From positions 31,588 to 95,587 of the forward strand of contig NZ_LAVL01000018.1 in NCBI RefSeq assembly GCF_001083785.1: a DNA stretch of 64,000 nucleotides, given 5' to 3'. The stretch is from Nonomuraea sp. SBT364 (GTDB lineage Bacteria; Actinomycetota; Actinomycetes; Streptosporangiales; Streptosporangiaceae). The first letter of the stretch is position 1. Each line of letters opens with the position of its first letter. The position numbers were made by a program, and so were the translations under genes. Under the pieces are notes generated by a model that was not told the DNA's origin, made no database searches, and was given only the letters and a program-made list of their open reading frames with translations. Shown here in pieces: positions 35,143 through 43,149 of this stretch.

Positions 35143-35388
35143 TCAGCCTTTGGGGCTCCTCCGCACGTCGTGCCCAGGGGAGTGGCCCGTGGGGTGCTCA
35201 GGGGAGTGGCCTGTGGAGTGCTCTGTGGAGTGTTCCGTGGACCAGTCGCGCAGGTAGCGCTCCGCGTCGTCGGCGCTGTAGTGCTTCCTGAGCGCCGCGC
35301 TCAGTCCGACGCCCATGGCCCGGCCGTCGGCGGCCTGACCCAGGGGATCACCAAGGAGGAAGCGGACAAGCGTCTTCTTCATCGTCAT
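35143..35388 (-). CDS. Small protein with C-terminal His tetrapeptide repeats, function unknown
   Basis: Start ATG (MTMKKTLVRFLLGDPLGQ) with GAGAGG upstream; longer in-frame starts exist. The 81-residue protein has a conserved-looking helical N-terminal half ('ALRKHYSADDAERYLRDW') and then six tandem tetrapeptides, STEH STEH STGH SPEH PTGH SPGH (residues 50-73). The regularly spaced histidines suggest divalent-metal binding. I know no family. It lies between TerC and the island's GntR regulator. Confidence 0.6.
   Translation of the reverse strand: MTMKKTLVRFLLGDPLGQAADGRAMGVGLSAALRKHYSADDAERYLRDWSTEHSTEHSTGHSPEHPTGHSPGHDVRRSPKG
35170..35241. repeat. 12-bp tandem repeats coding the His tetrapeptides
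   Basis: Six 12-bp units, on the minus strand TCC-ACN/CCT-GAR/GGN-CAC. The units differ at several positions, so the array is an older coding repeat rather than a fresh slippage product. Confidence 0.8.
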
Positions 35389-35445
35389 GCACCTCTCAAT
35401 CTGTTCCATCTGCTGCCCGGGACGGCCCCGGGCAAGCGGAATCCT

Positions 35446-35468
35446 CCGCCCGGACTGTTTCCGGGCGG
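35446..35468 (-). terminator. Hairpin downstream of gntR
   Basis: CCGCCCGG / CCGGGCGG perfect 8-bp stem with loop ACTGTTT, 23 bases beyond the stop of the GntR gene. A second GC stem (GCCCGGG / CCCGGGC) lies next to it at about 35415-35433. Confidence 0.6.
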
Positions 35469-35491
35469 CCGTCCTCACGTGAACGCGGGGC

Positions 35492-36238
35492 CTAGTTGGT
35501 CGACGGCGTCGCGCGTGGGCGCCGGCGGCGCACCGGCTTCGGCGCGGGCTCCACCGGCTCGTTCTCGCGCTGCTCCATGTAGGAGGCGCGGGTGTGCCCG
35601 GTGTGCTCGTGCATGATCGACGCCGCCCGGTCGGCGTCGCCCGCCTCGATGGCGTCGATCAACGCCCGGTGCTCCTCCCACGAGGCCATGCCCCGCTGGC
35701 GGGCCACCGGCGTGTGATACCAGCGCACCCGGCGGGCCACCTGGCTGGCCAGCTCCTCCAGCACCTTGTTGCCCGACAACGCGGTCACCAGCGCGTGCAG
35801 CTCGGAGTTGGTGGCGACGGCGCTGTCGACGTCGTCGGAACGCACGGCCGCGATGCCGCGCTCGCACAGCGCCCGCAGCCGCCGCACGCCCTCCTCACCC
35901 GCGTACTGCGCCGCCAGCCTGGCGGACTCGGTCTCCAGCAGGGCGCGTACGGCCAGCAGCTGGTCGGCCTCCTCCACCGTCGGCACGTGCACGAACGCGC
36001 CCTGACCGGGGTGCAGGTCGACCCATCCCTCGCCGCTGAGCTGCTGCAGCGCCTCGCGCACCGGCTGCCGCGACACCCCGAGCAGGGCGGCCAGCTCGCT
36101 CTCGACCAGGTGCTGGCCGGGCTTGAGCTGGCCGGAGACGATGAGCTCCTGAATGGCCTCGATCACGCTCTCCCGGAGCGTGGCGGGGCGGGGAATCTTG
36201 GTGGCCGCCGCCTGACCGGCCTGATCCGACAGCAACAT
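35492..36238 (-). CDS. GntR/FadR-subfamily regulator (FCD domain), presumed oxalate island regulator
   Basis: Start ATG (MLLSDQAGQ) with GGAG upstream. The 248 residues comprise a GntR winged helix ('VESELAALLGVSRQPVREAL') and an FCD effector domain with metal-binding positions ('ELHALVTALSG', 'EEHRALIDAIEAGD'), plus a basic, probably disordered C-terminal tail. FCD regulators bind carboxylates and usually recognise short palindromes. This gene is surrounded by promoters sharing ATACNGTAT, and its own upstream region has a partial copy, so it probably represses the island until oxalate or a derived acid is present. Confidence 0.88.
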   Translation of the reverse strand: MLLSDQAGQAAATKIPRPATLRESVIEAIQELIVSGQLKPGQHLVESELAALLGVSRQPVREALQQLSGEGWVDLHPGQGAFVHVPTVEEADQLLAVRALLETESARLAAQYAGEEGVRRLRALCERGIAAVRSDDVDSAVATNSELHALVTALSGNKVLEELASQVARRVRWYHTPVARQRGMASWEEHRALIDAIEAGDADRAASIMHEHTGHTRASYMEQRENEPVEPAPKPVRRRRPRATPSTN

Positions 36239-36282
36239 GAGGACTCCAGAGACTGCGCAACATAGTGGTTTTGGTCGACTGC

Positions 36283-36298
36283 CTACAGCATACTGCGC
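36283..36298. promoter_or_regulatory. Partial ATACNGTAT-type site upstream of gntR
   Basis: CTACAGCATACTGCGC contains GCATACTGC (36288-36296), identical to nine bases of the complement of the site before oxc. It is 45 bp upstream of the gntR start and suggests autoregulation, but it lacks a full palindrome. Confidence 0.45.
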
Positions 36299-36351
36299 AG
36301 GATGCACGCCCCGCCGTGAGTCTCATCACAGAGAGCAACATCACAACACTT

Positions 36352-37698
36352 TCACAGCGGGATGGTCGCGGGGAGTCCCGGGGTGCGCAACCTGGGCGTG
36401 GCCAGGGCCGGGAGGGCGGCGAGCGCGGTGGCGGTCAGCAGCGCCGCGCCGGGCGCGGCCGGCGCCGCGAGCGCCAGGCAGGCGGCCATCACCCCGGCCA
36501 CGGCCTTGGCGCTGTAGACGACGGCCTGGATCTCGCCGACCTTCTCGACCCCGAAGAACTCCCGTACGAGGCTCGCCACCAGCGGGTAGAACGCGCCCCC
36601 GCCCAGCCCGGCGGCGACCGCGCCGAGCCACAGGAGCGGGGCCGCTGTGCCGTTCTGGACGGCGGCCAGCAACAGGAGCTGGCCCGCGGCGAGGATCGTC
36701 AGCACGGCGGCGAGCACGCCCCGGCGGCCGAAGGCGTCCGAGGCGCGCATGGCCACCGCCCGGCCCGCGCCGTTGAGCGCCACCAGGAGGGCCAGCGCGC
36801 CCCAGGAGCCGGTGGCGGCCACCACGATCACGTCGAAGACGGACACGGCGCCCGCGCAGGCGAGGATGACGGCGAGCGCCGGCAGCGCCCGGGTCCGCAG
36901 CGCCTGGGCCAGCCCGAACTGGCGGACCGCGCCGGGGGTCCGGCGCAGGATCGCCGCGTCCAGCGCGTGGGCGCGCGGGTCGACGCTGCCGGGCCACCAG
37001 TGGCGCGGCGGCAGCCGCAGGTGCCGGGCCGCCGCGCCGATGGCCACGGCGGCGACGAGGGCCGCCGTCCCGAAGGCGACCGGTGTCGCGGCCGGCGCGA
37101 TCCCGGCCCACACCAGCAGCGGGACCGCCCCGTACCCGAAGGCGCCCGTCACCAGGCTGACCCGGGAGGCGGGCCGGTCCGGGTACCAGGACGAGACGAC
37201 CTCGCTGCACACCCCGTAGACGGCCCCCGCCCCCAGCCCGCCGAGCAGCGCGTACCCCAGCAGGGCGAGGAACAGCGGCCCGCCCACGAGAGCGCCCGCG
37301 CCGCCCGCGCCCAGGCCGCCCGCCACCTCAGCGCCGGTCCCGCCGCCGTTCGGGGCGGTGGTGAGGGTGGTGGTGAGGGTGGTGGTGAGGGCGACGGTCA
37401 GGAAGCCCGCGGCCGTGAGGGCGGCGCCCGCGGTGAGGGCCGCGCGGACCGATACGCGGCCGCGGCGGACGAGGTGGAGGGCCGGGAGGGCGCCGGCGGC
37501 CTGGAAGACGATGCAGGCGGCCAGGAGCAGCAGCCCGGTGGCGTCCCCGGTCAGCAGGGCGGCGAAGCCGTACTGCAGCGGGCTGATGGCGGCCATGGCC
37601 ACGAGGGCGTGCCGGAACATGCGGGTGCGATCGGCGGGGACGGGTCCGACGGGGTAGGAGCGCCCGCGCCAGTCCCGGACAACTTCTGCATTCTCCAT
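36352..37698 (-). CDS. MFS transporter, OFA (oxalate/formate antiporter) type
   Basis: The 448-residue protein has about twelve membrane segments. 'YGVCSEVVSSWYPDRPASRV' followed by 'GAFGYGAVPL' is the OFA-family loop pattern. Its natural role would be oxalate uptake in exchange for formate or another acid. A Thr/Leu repeat ('LTTTLTTTLTT') lies in one loop. The assigned start codon sits inside the operator at 37695, so either the mRNA is leaderless or the real start is further in (Met27, 37620). It is divergent from the sucC-like operon. Confidence 0.8.
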   Translation of the reverse strand: MENAEVVRDWRGRSYPVGPVPADRTRMFRHALVAMAAISPLQYGFAALLTGDATGLLLLAACIVFQAAGALPALHLVRRGRVSVRAALTAGAALTAAGFLTVALTTTLTTTLTTAPNGGGTGAEVAGGLGAGGAGALVGGPLFLALLGYALLGGLGAGAVYGVCSEVVSSWYPDRPASRVSLVTGAFGYGAVPLLVWAGIAPAATPVAFGTAALVAAVAIGAAARHLRLPPRHWWPGSVDPRAHALDAAILRRTPGAVRQFGLAQALRTRALPALAVILACAGAVSVFDVIVVAATGSWGALALLVALNGAGRAVAMRASDAFGRRGVLAAVLTILAAGQLLLLAAVQNGTAAPLLWLGAVAAGLGGGAFYPLVASLVREFFGVEKVGEIQAVVYSAKAVAGVMAACLALAAPAAPGAALLTATALAALPALATPRLRTPGLPATIPL

Positions 37699-37714
37699 AC
37701 CGTATGGAATATCC
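37695..37714. promoter_or_regulatory. ATACNGTAT operator, left arm of 18-bp inverted repeat
   Basis: CCATACCGTATGG is a perfect 13-bp palindrome (37695-37707). The stretch ATACCGTATGGAATATCC (37697-37714) recurs inverted at 37747-37764. It overlaps the assigned start codon of the OFA transporter gene. Confidence 0.85.
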
Positions 37715-37746
37715 AGTAACCGAGCCCCTGTCGAGACCTAGACGAA

Positions 37747-37773
37747 GGATATTCCATACGGTATACCGTCTAC
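37747..37773. promoter_or_regulatory. ATACNGTAT operator, right arm, before the sucC-like operon
   Basis: GGATATTCCATACGGTAT (37747-37764) is the exact inverse of the left arm. It contains ATACGGTAT (37756-37764) and runs into a second near copy, ATACCGTCT. It ends 13 bp before the start codon, next to the AAAGGAGG ribosome site, so repressor binding would cover the promoter exit. Confidence 0.85.
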
Positions 37774-37786
37774 AAAGGAGGCTCGA

Positions 37787-38917
37787 ATGGACCTGTACGA
37801 GTACCAGGCGAAGGAGCTCTTCGGGCGCCACGGGATCCCGGTCCCGCAGGGCAGGGTCGCGGAAACTCCTGAGCAGGCCCGCGAGATCGCGGCCGAGCTG
37901 GGCGCCCCCGTCGTCATCAAGGCCCAGGTGAAGACCGGTGGCCGGGGCAAGGCGGGCGGGATCAGGGCGGCGGCGGGCCCGGCCGCGGCCGAACAGGAGG
38001 CCGCCCACGTCATCGGCATGGACATCAAGGGACACATCGCGAACCGCGTGCTGGTGGAGACCGCGACCGTGCCCTTCGAGGAGTATTACGCGGCCTTCCT
38101 GGTCGACCGGGCCGAGGGCGGCTTCCTGGCCATGGTGTCCAGCCAGGGCGGCATGGAGATCGAGGAACTGGCCGCGACGGACCCCGGGGCCATCGTGCGG
38201 CTGCCGATCGACCCGGTCGCGGGCGTGGACGCCGGCACGGCGCGGCTGCTGACGGAGAAGGCGGGGCTGCCCGAGGCCGCCGCCGAGGTGCTGGAACGGC
38301 TGTGGAAGTTGATGGCCGCCGAGGACGCCCTGCTCGTCGAGGTGAACCCGCTGATCTGCACCACCGACCAGCGGATCATGGCCCTCGACGGCAAGGTCAC
38401 ACTGGACGACAACGCCGGCTTCCGCCACGAGCGGCCCGGCGAGGAGCGCACCGGCAGCCTGGAGGACCGGGCCAGGGCCAAGGGCCTCAACTACGTCAAG
38501 CTGGACGGCAGCGTCGGCGTGATCGGCAACGGCGCCGGGCTGGTGATGAGCACGCTCGACGTGGTCGCCGGGGCCGGGGCCGACCCGGCGAACTTCCTGG
38601 ACATCGGCGGCGGCGCGTCCGCCCAGGTCATGGCCGACGGCCTGGAGATCATCCTGGCCGACCCGGACGTCAAGTCGGTGCTGGTCAACGTCTTCGGCGG
38701 CATCACCGCCTGCGACGCGGTGGCCAACGGCATCGTGACCGCACTCGGACTGCTCGGCGAACGCGGCCACAGCCGGCCCATCGTCGTACGCCTGGACGGC
38801 AACAACGCCGAGGTGGGCCGGCGCATCCTGAGCGACGCCCGGCACCCGGTGGTCCGCCAGGTCTCCACCATGGACGGCGCCGCCGAGATGGCGGCCAGAC
38901 TCGCGGCAGGTGCGTGA
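37787..38917 (+). CDS. Succinyl-CoA ligase beta subunit-like (SucC/MtkA family)
   Basis: The 376-residue protein opens with '[20 protein letters not shown]', then '[17 protein letters not shown]' (ATP-grasp), 'EVNPLICT' and '[10 protein letters not shown]'. It should form a heterotetramer with the next gene product. Perfect AAAGGAGG ribosome site 5 bases upstream. As the housekeeping sucCD is not normally in such a cluster, this is probably a pathway copy: malate-CoA ligase, succinyl-CoA supply for Frc, or an oxalate/glycerate-CoA ligase. The sequence alone does not decide. Confidence 0.85.
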   Translation: MDLYEYQAKELFGRHGIPVPQGRVAETPEQAREIAAELGAPVVIKAQVKTGGRGKAGGIRAAAGPAAAEQEAAHVIGMDIKGHIANRVLVETATVPFEEYYAAFLVDRAEGGFLAMVSSQGGMEIEELAATDPGAIVRLPIDPVAGVDAGTARLLTEKAGLPEAAAEVLERLWKLMAAEDALLVEVNPLICTTDQRIMALDGKVTLDDNAGFRHERPGEERTGSLEDRARAKGLNYVKLDGSVGVIGNGAGLVMSTLDVVAGAGADPANFLDIGGGASAQVMADGLEIILADPDVKSVLVNVFGGITACDAVANGIVTALGLLGERGHSRPIVVRLDGNNAEVGRRILSDARHPVVRQVSTMDGAAEMAARLAAGA

Positions 38918-39804
38918 TGGCGATCTTCCTGACCAAGGACAGCCGGGTGCTGGTCCAGGGCATGACGGGCGCGGAGGGCAGCAGGCACACGGCCCGCATG
39001 CTCGCGGCGGGGACCGAGGTGGTGGCGGGGGTGACGCCGGGCAAGGGCGGCCGCTCGGTGGACTTCGGCGAGCGCGCGGTGCCGGTGTTCGGCTCGGTGG
39101 CCGAGGCCATGGCGCAGACCGGCGCGGACGTGTCGGTGGTGTTCGTGCCGCCGCGCTTCACCCTCTCCGCCGTTCAGGAGGCGGTGTCGGCGGCGGTGCC
39201 GCTGTGCGTGGTCATCACCGAGGGCGTGCCGGTGCACGACGCGATCCGGCTGCGCGCGGCGGCGGCGGCCGGGCAGACCAGGATCATCGGGCCGAACTGC
39301 CCCGGCCTGATCAGCCCCGGCCAGTCCTCCGCCGGGATCATCCCCGCCGACATCACCTCCTCGGGGCGGATCGGGCTGGTCTCCAAGTCCGGCACGCTCA
39401 CCTACCAGCTCATGTACGAGCTGCGCGACCTGGGATTCTCGACCGCCGTGGGGATCGGCGGCGACCCGGTCATCGGCACCACGCACATCGACTGCCTGCG
39501 GGCGTTCCAGGACGACCCGGGCACCGACGCGATCGTGATGATCGGCGAGATCGGCGGCGACGCCGAGGAGCGGGCGGCCGCGTACATCGCCGCGAACGTC
39601 ACCAAGCCCGTCGTCGCCTACGTGGCCGGGTTCACCGCGCCGGAGGGCAAGACGATGGGGCACGCGGGCGCGATCGTGTCCGGCTCGTCGGGCACCGCCC
39701 AGGCCAAGAAGGAGGCCCTGGAGGCGGTCGGCGTACGGGTCGGGCGGACCCCGTCGGAGACGGCCAGGCTCATGCGGTCGGCACTCGGCAGGGCGGCGGC
39801 ATGA
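38917..39804 (+). CDS. Succinyl-CoA ligase alpha subunit-like (SucD/MtkB family)
   Basis: The 295-residue subunit has a CoA-binding domain ('[19 protein letters not shown]', 'GVTPGKGG'), '[11 protein letters not shown]' and the phospho-histidine loop '[12 protein letters not shown]'. TGATG overlap with the beta subunit gene. It is the start of five coupled genes leading to Gcl, so the CoA ester it makes or uses should connect with oxalate or glyoxylate metabolism. Confidence 0.86.
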   Translation: MAIFLTKDSRVLVQGMTGAEGSRHTARMLAAGTEVVAGVTPGKGGRSVDFGERAVPVFGSVAEAMAQTGADVSVVFVPPRFTLSAVQEAVSAAVPLCVVITEGVPVHDAIRLRAAAAAGQTRIIGPNCPGLISPGQSSAGIIPADITSSGRIGLVSKSGTLTYQLMYELRDLGFSTAVGIGGDPVIGTTHIDCLRAFQDDPGTDAIVMIGEIGGDAEERAAAYIAANVTKPVVAYVAGFTAPEGKTMGHAGAIVSGSSGTAQAKKEALEAVGVRVGRTPSETARLMRSALGRAAA

Positions 39805-40565
39805 GGTTCGCCGTCAACCTGTCCATCCTGCTGACGGACCTGCCGCTGCTGGAGCGTCCGGCGGCCGCGGCCAAGGCCGGGTTCGACGCGGTCGAGCTGT
39901 GGTGGCCGTTCGCCACGCCCGAGCCGGACCCCGCCGACCTGGCGGCGCTGCGCGACGCCGTCGAGAACGCCGGGGTGCGGCTCGCCGGCCTCAACTTCGA
40001 CGCCGGCGACATGGCCGGCGGCGAACGCGGCCTGCTGGCCCGGCCGGCCGGCTCCGAGCGGTTCCGGGCCAACATCGACGTCGCCGTCGCGCTCGCGGGC
40101 GAGCTCGGGTGCGGGGTGCTCAACGCCCTGTACGGCAACGGGCCGGGGACGGATCGCGACCTGGCGGTCGAGAACCTGAGGAGGGCGGCCGACGCGGCGG
40201 CCGGGATCGGCGCGACCGTGGTGGTCGAAGCCCTCAACTCCCACGAGAACCCGCACTATCCGATCACGTCGTCCGCGGCGGCCTTCGGCCTGATCGACGA
40301 CGTGGGCCGCGAGAACGTGGCCTTCCTGGCCGACCTCTACCACCTGCACCGGATGGGCGAGGACGTGCTCGCGCTCATCGACGGGCACGCGGCGAGGTTC
40401 GGCCACGTGCAGATCGCCGACGACCCCGGCCGGGGACAGCCCGGCAGCGGGCGGATGCCGTACCCGGAGATCCTCACGCGGCTGGAGGCCGCGGGATACC
40501 GGGGGCACGTCGGCCTGGAGTACCGGCACGAGGGGCCGGGAGCGTTCGCTTGGAGGCAGGGATGA
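39801..40565 (+). CDS. hyi: Hydroxypyruvate isomerase (TIM-barrel, AP endonuclease 2-like)
   Basis: The 254-residue TIM barrel starts '[20 protein letters not shown]', typical of Hyi, and shows the metal/catalytic stretches '[15 protein letters not shown]' (Glu), '[15 protein letters not shown]', '[17 protein letters not shown]' and 'GLEYRH' (Glu). It interconverts hydroxypyruvate and tartronate semialdehyde, the product of Gcl. Coupled by ATGA at both ends. Confidence 0.92.
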   Translation: MRFAVNLSILLTDLPLLERPAAAAKAGFDAVELWWPFATPEPDPADLAALRDAVENAGVRLAGLNFDAGDMAGGERGLLARPAGSERFRANIDVAVALAGELGCGVLNALYGNGPGTDRDLAVENLRRAADAAAGIGATVVVEALNSHENPHYPITSSAAAFGLIDDVGRENVAFLADLYHLHRMGEDVLALIDGHAARFGHVQIADDPGRGQPGSGRMPYPEILTRLEAAGYRGHVGLEYRHEGPGAFAWRQG

Positions 40566-41422
40566 CGATCGCGTTCGTCGGCTTGGGGATCATGGGCAGC
40601 CCGATGGCCGCCAACCTGGTCGCCGCCGGGCATGCCGTGACCGGTTTCGACGTGAGCGCCGCGCGCGTGGACGAGCTGGTCGCGCGGGGCGGCAAGGGCG
40701 CCTCCAGCGTCGCCGAGGCGGTGACCGGCGCGGACGTGGTGATCACCATGCTGCCCGACTCGCCGCAGGTCGAGCAGGTGGCGCCGGACGTCGTCGAGCA
40801 CGGCCGGCAGGGCCTGCTCTACCTCGACATGAGCACCATCCGCCCCGAGACCTCGCGCTGGGTCGCCGGCCTGGCCCGGGCCCGGGGCATCCGGGCGCTG
40901 GACGCCCCGGTCAGCGGCGGCGAGCGGGGCGCCGTCGACGGCACGCTGTCCATCATGGTCGGCGGCGCCGCCGAGGACGTGGAGGCGGCCCGGCCGGTGC
41001 TCGGCGCGCTCGGCACCACCATCGTGCACGTCGGCCCGGCAGGCGCGGGCCAGACCGTCAAGGCGGCCAACCAGCTCGTCGTCGGCGGCATCTACGGCCT
41101 GGTGGCCGAGGCCATCGTGCTGCTGGAGGCGTCCGGCGTGGACCCGGCGGCCGGGCTGGACGTGCTCGCCGGCGGCCTGGCCGGCTCGCGCATCCTCGAC
41201 CTCAAACGGCACACCATGATCAAACGGGAGTTCGCCCCCGGATTCCGCATCGACCTGCACCACAAGGACATGGGCATCGCGGTCGCCGCCGCCCGCGAGG
41301 CCGGGGTCAGCCTGCCGCTCACCGGCCAGGTCGCCCAGCTCGTCGCGGCGGCCAGGGCGCAGGGCCACGGCTCGCTCGACCACTCCGCGCTGCTCAAGGT
41401 GATCGAAAGGCTTAATTCATGA
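40562..41422 (+). CDS. glxR: Tartronate semialdehyde reductase (2-hydroxy-3-oxopropionate reductase)
   Basis: The 286-residue beta-hydroxyacid dehydrogenase has the NAD(P) motif 'FVGLGIMGSPMAANLVAAG', substrate loop 'DAPVSGGERGAVDGTLSIMV' and catalytic Lys in 'GAGQTVKAANQLVVGG'. It reduces tartronate semialdehyde to glycerate. The same enzyme is used in glucarate catabolism of enterics, but here it is coupled to hyi and gcl. Confidence 0.93.
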   Translation: MTIAFVGLGIMGSPMAANLVAAGHAVTGFDVSAARVDELVARGGKGASSVAEAVTGADVVITMLPDSPQVEQVAPDVVEHGRQGLLYLDMSTIRPETSRWVAGLARARGIRALDAPVSGGERGAVDGTLSIMVGGAAEDVEAARPVLGALGTTIVHVGPAGAGQTVKAANQLVVGGIYGLVAEAIVLLEASGVDPAAGLDVLAGGLAGSRILDLKRHTMIKREFAPGFRIDLHHKDMGIAVAAAREAGVSLPLTGQVAQLVAAARAQGHGSLDHSALLKVIERLNS

Positions 41423-43140
41423 CACGAGTCCCCTGCATGGAGGCCGTGGTCGCGGTGCTGGAGTCGGAGGGGGTCGACACCGTCTTCGGCATCCCGGGCG
41501 CGGCCATCCTGCCCCTGTACGCGGCGCTCCAGCACAGCTCGATCCGGCACATCACGGTCCGCCACGAGGAAGGCGGCACGCACGCCGCCGACGGGTGGGC
41601 CAGGGTCACCGGGAACGTCGGCGTCTGCATCGGCACGTCCGGCCCGGCCGGCACCAACATGATCACCGGGCTCTACACGGCGATGGCCGACTCGATCCCG
41701 ATGATCTGCATCACCGGGCAGGCCGCCACCTCGAAGCTGCACCAGGAGGCGTTCCAGGCGGTCGACATCGTGGAGATCGCCCGGCCCGTCACCAAGTGGG
41801 CGGTGCAGCTCAAGGAGCCCGCGCAGGCGCCGTGGGTGTTCCGGGAGGCGTTCCGGATCGCCCGTTCCGGGCGGCCCGGCCCGGTGCTCATCGACCTGCC
41901 GATCGACGTGCAGCGCGGCACCTGCCTGTACGACAGGACGGTGGACGCGCCGCTGCCCGTCGAGGTGCCCACGCCGTTACCCCAGGCCGTACGCCGCGCG
42001 GTGGACCTGATCGGGGAGGCCGGGCGGCCGCTCATCCTGGCCGGCGGCGGCGTGATCATCGCCGACGCCACCGAGGAGCTGCTCGCGCTGGCCGAGCACC
42101 TGCAGGTGCCGGTGCAGGTCACGCTCATGGGCAAGGGCGCCTTCCCGGAGGACCATCCGCTGTTCGCCGGGATGGCCGGCATCCAGACGCAGACCCGGTG
42201 GGGCAACGCGGCGTTCCTGGAGAGCGACCTCGTGCTGGCCGTCGGGGCGCGGTTCGGCGACCGGCACACCGGCGACCTGGACGTCTACCGGGGCAAACGC
42301 ACGTTCATCCATGTGGACATCGAGCCCACCCAGCTCGGCCGGGTCTTCGAGCCCGACCTCGGCCTGGTCGCGCACGCCAGACCGGCGCTGTCGGCGCTGC
42401 TCGGCGAGGCGCGCGCCCGGGGCGAAGCCCGTCAGCCCGGGGCGTGGCCGCGCCGGGTCGGCGAGCTGCGCGGCACCATGGCCCGCCGCGACGACTTCGA
42501 CGACGTGCCGATCAAGCCGCCCAGGGTGTTCAAGGAGCTCAACGAGTTCTACGGCAGGGACACCACGTTCGTCACCGCCATCGGGCTCTACCAGATCTGG
42601 TCCGGCCAGTTCCAGACGACCTACCTGCCGCGCCGCTACCTGGTCTGCGGCCAGGCCGGGCCGCTGGGCTGGGAGGTGCCGGCCGCGATGGGCGTCAAGT
42701 GCGCCCACCCCGAGCGGCAGGTCGTGGTGGTGGTCGGCGACTACTCCTTCCAGTTCCTCATGGAGGAGGTCGCGGTCGCCGCCCAGTACCGCATCCCGTT
42801 CGTCATCGTCATGGTCAACAACGAGTATCTGGGCCTCATCAGGCAGGCGGAGATCCCGTACGACATGAACTTCGCCGTGGACCTGCACTACGGGGAGGGC
42901 GGCATCGACCATGTCAAGGCCATGGAGTCGTTCGGCTGCCCGGCCCGCAGGGTGGAGGTGCCCGGCGACATCCGCGACGCGCTGTCCTGGGCGACCGCCG
43001 AGGCCGCGCGCGAACGGCTCCCGGTGCTCGTGGAGGTGATGGTCGAACGCGAGGCCAACGCCGCCATGGGGCCGTCGCTGAAGGAGATCAAGGAGTTCGA
43101 GCCGCTGCCCGAGCTCATCGCCGTCGACTGGTCCGACTGA
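41419..43140 (+). CDS. gcl: Glyoxylate carboligase-like TPP enzyme (Gcl), with Glu at the Val51 position
   Basis: The 573 residues follow Gcl throughout: 'FGIPGAAILPLYAAL', 'GVCIGTSGPAGTNMITGLYT', 'FQAVDIVEIARPVTKW', 'RSGRPGPVLIDLPIDVQ', 'HVDIEPTQLGRVF', 'CGQAGPLGWEVPAA', 'GDYSFQFLMEEVAVAAQ' and 'NNEYLGLIRQAE'. It joins two glyoxylate into tartronate semialdehyde + CO2. E. coli Gcl is unusual in having Val51 instead of the catalytic Glu of other TPP enzymes ('ARHVEG'); here the aligned residue is Glu50 ('VRHEEGG'). One TTA codon at 41977. Coupled to glxR by ATGA. Confidence 0.88.
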   Translation: MTRVPCMEAVVAVLESEGVDTVFGIPGAAILPLYAALQHSSIRHITVRHEEGGTHAADGWARVTGNVGVCIGTSGPAGTNMITGLYTAMADSIPMICITGQAATSKLHQEAFQAVDIVEIARPVTKWAVQLKEPAQAPWVFREAFRIARSGRPGPVLIDLPIDVQRGTCLYDRTVDAPLPVEVPTPLPQAVRRAVDLIGEAGRPLILAGGGVIIADATEELLALAEHLQVPVQVTLMGKGAFPEDHPLFAGMAGIQTQTRWGNAAFLESDLVLAVGARFGDRHTGDLDVYRGKRTFIHVDIEPTQLGRVFEPDLGLVAHARPALSALLGEARARGEARQPGAWPRRVGELRGTMARRDDFDDVPIKPPRVFKELNEFYGRDTTFVTAIGLYQIWSGQFQTTYLPRRYLVCGQAGPLGWEVPAAMGVKCAHPERQVVVVVGDYSFQFLMEEVAVAAQYRIPFVIVMVNNEYLGLIRQAEIPYDMNFAVDLHYGEGGIDHVKAMESFGCPARRVEVPGDIRDALSWATAEAARERLPVLVEVMVEREANAAMGPSLKEIKEFEPLPELIAVDWSD

Positions 43141-43149
43141 GGAGGCGCC

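Noticed and set aside
37357..37391. GGTGGTGAG-type tandem repeat as a CRISPR or minisatellite
   Set aside because: It is in frame inside the OFA transporter gene and codes a Thr/Leu loop; no spacers of equal length are present.
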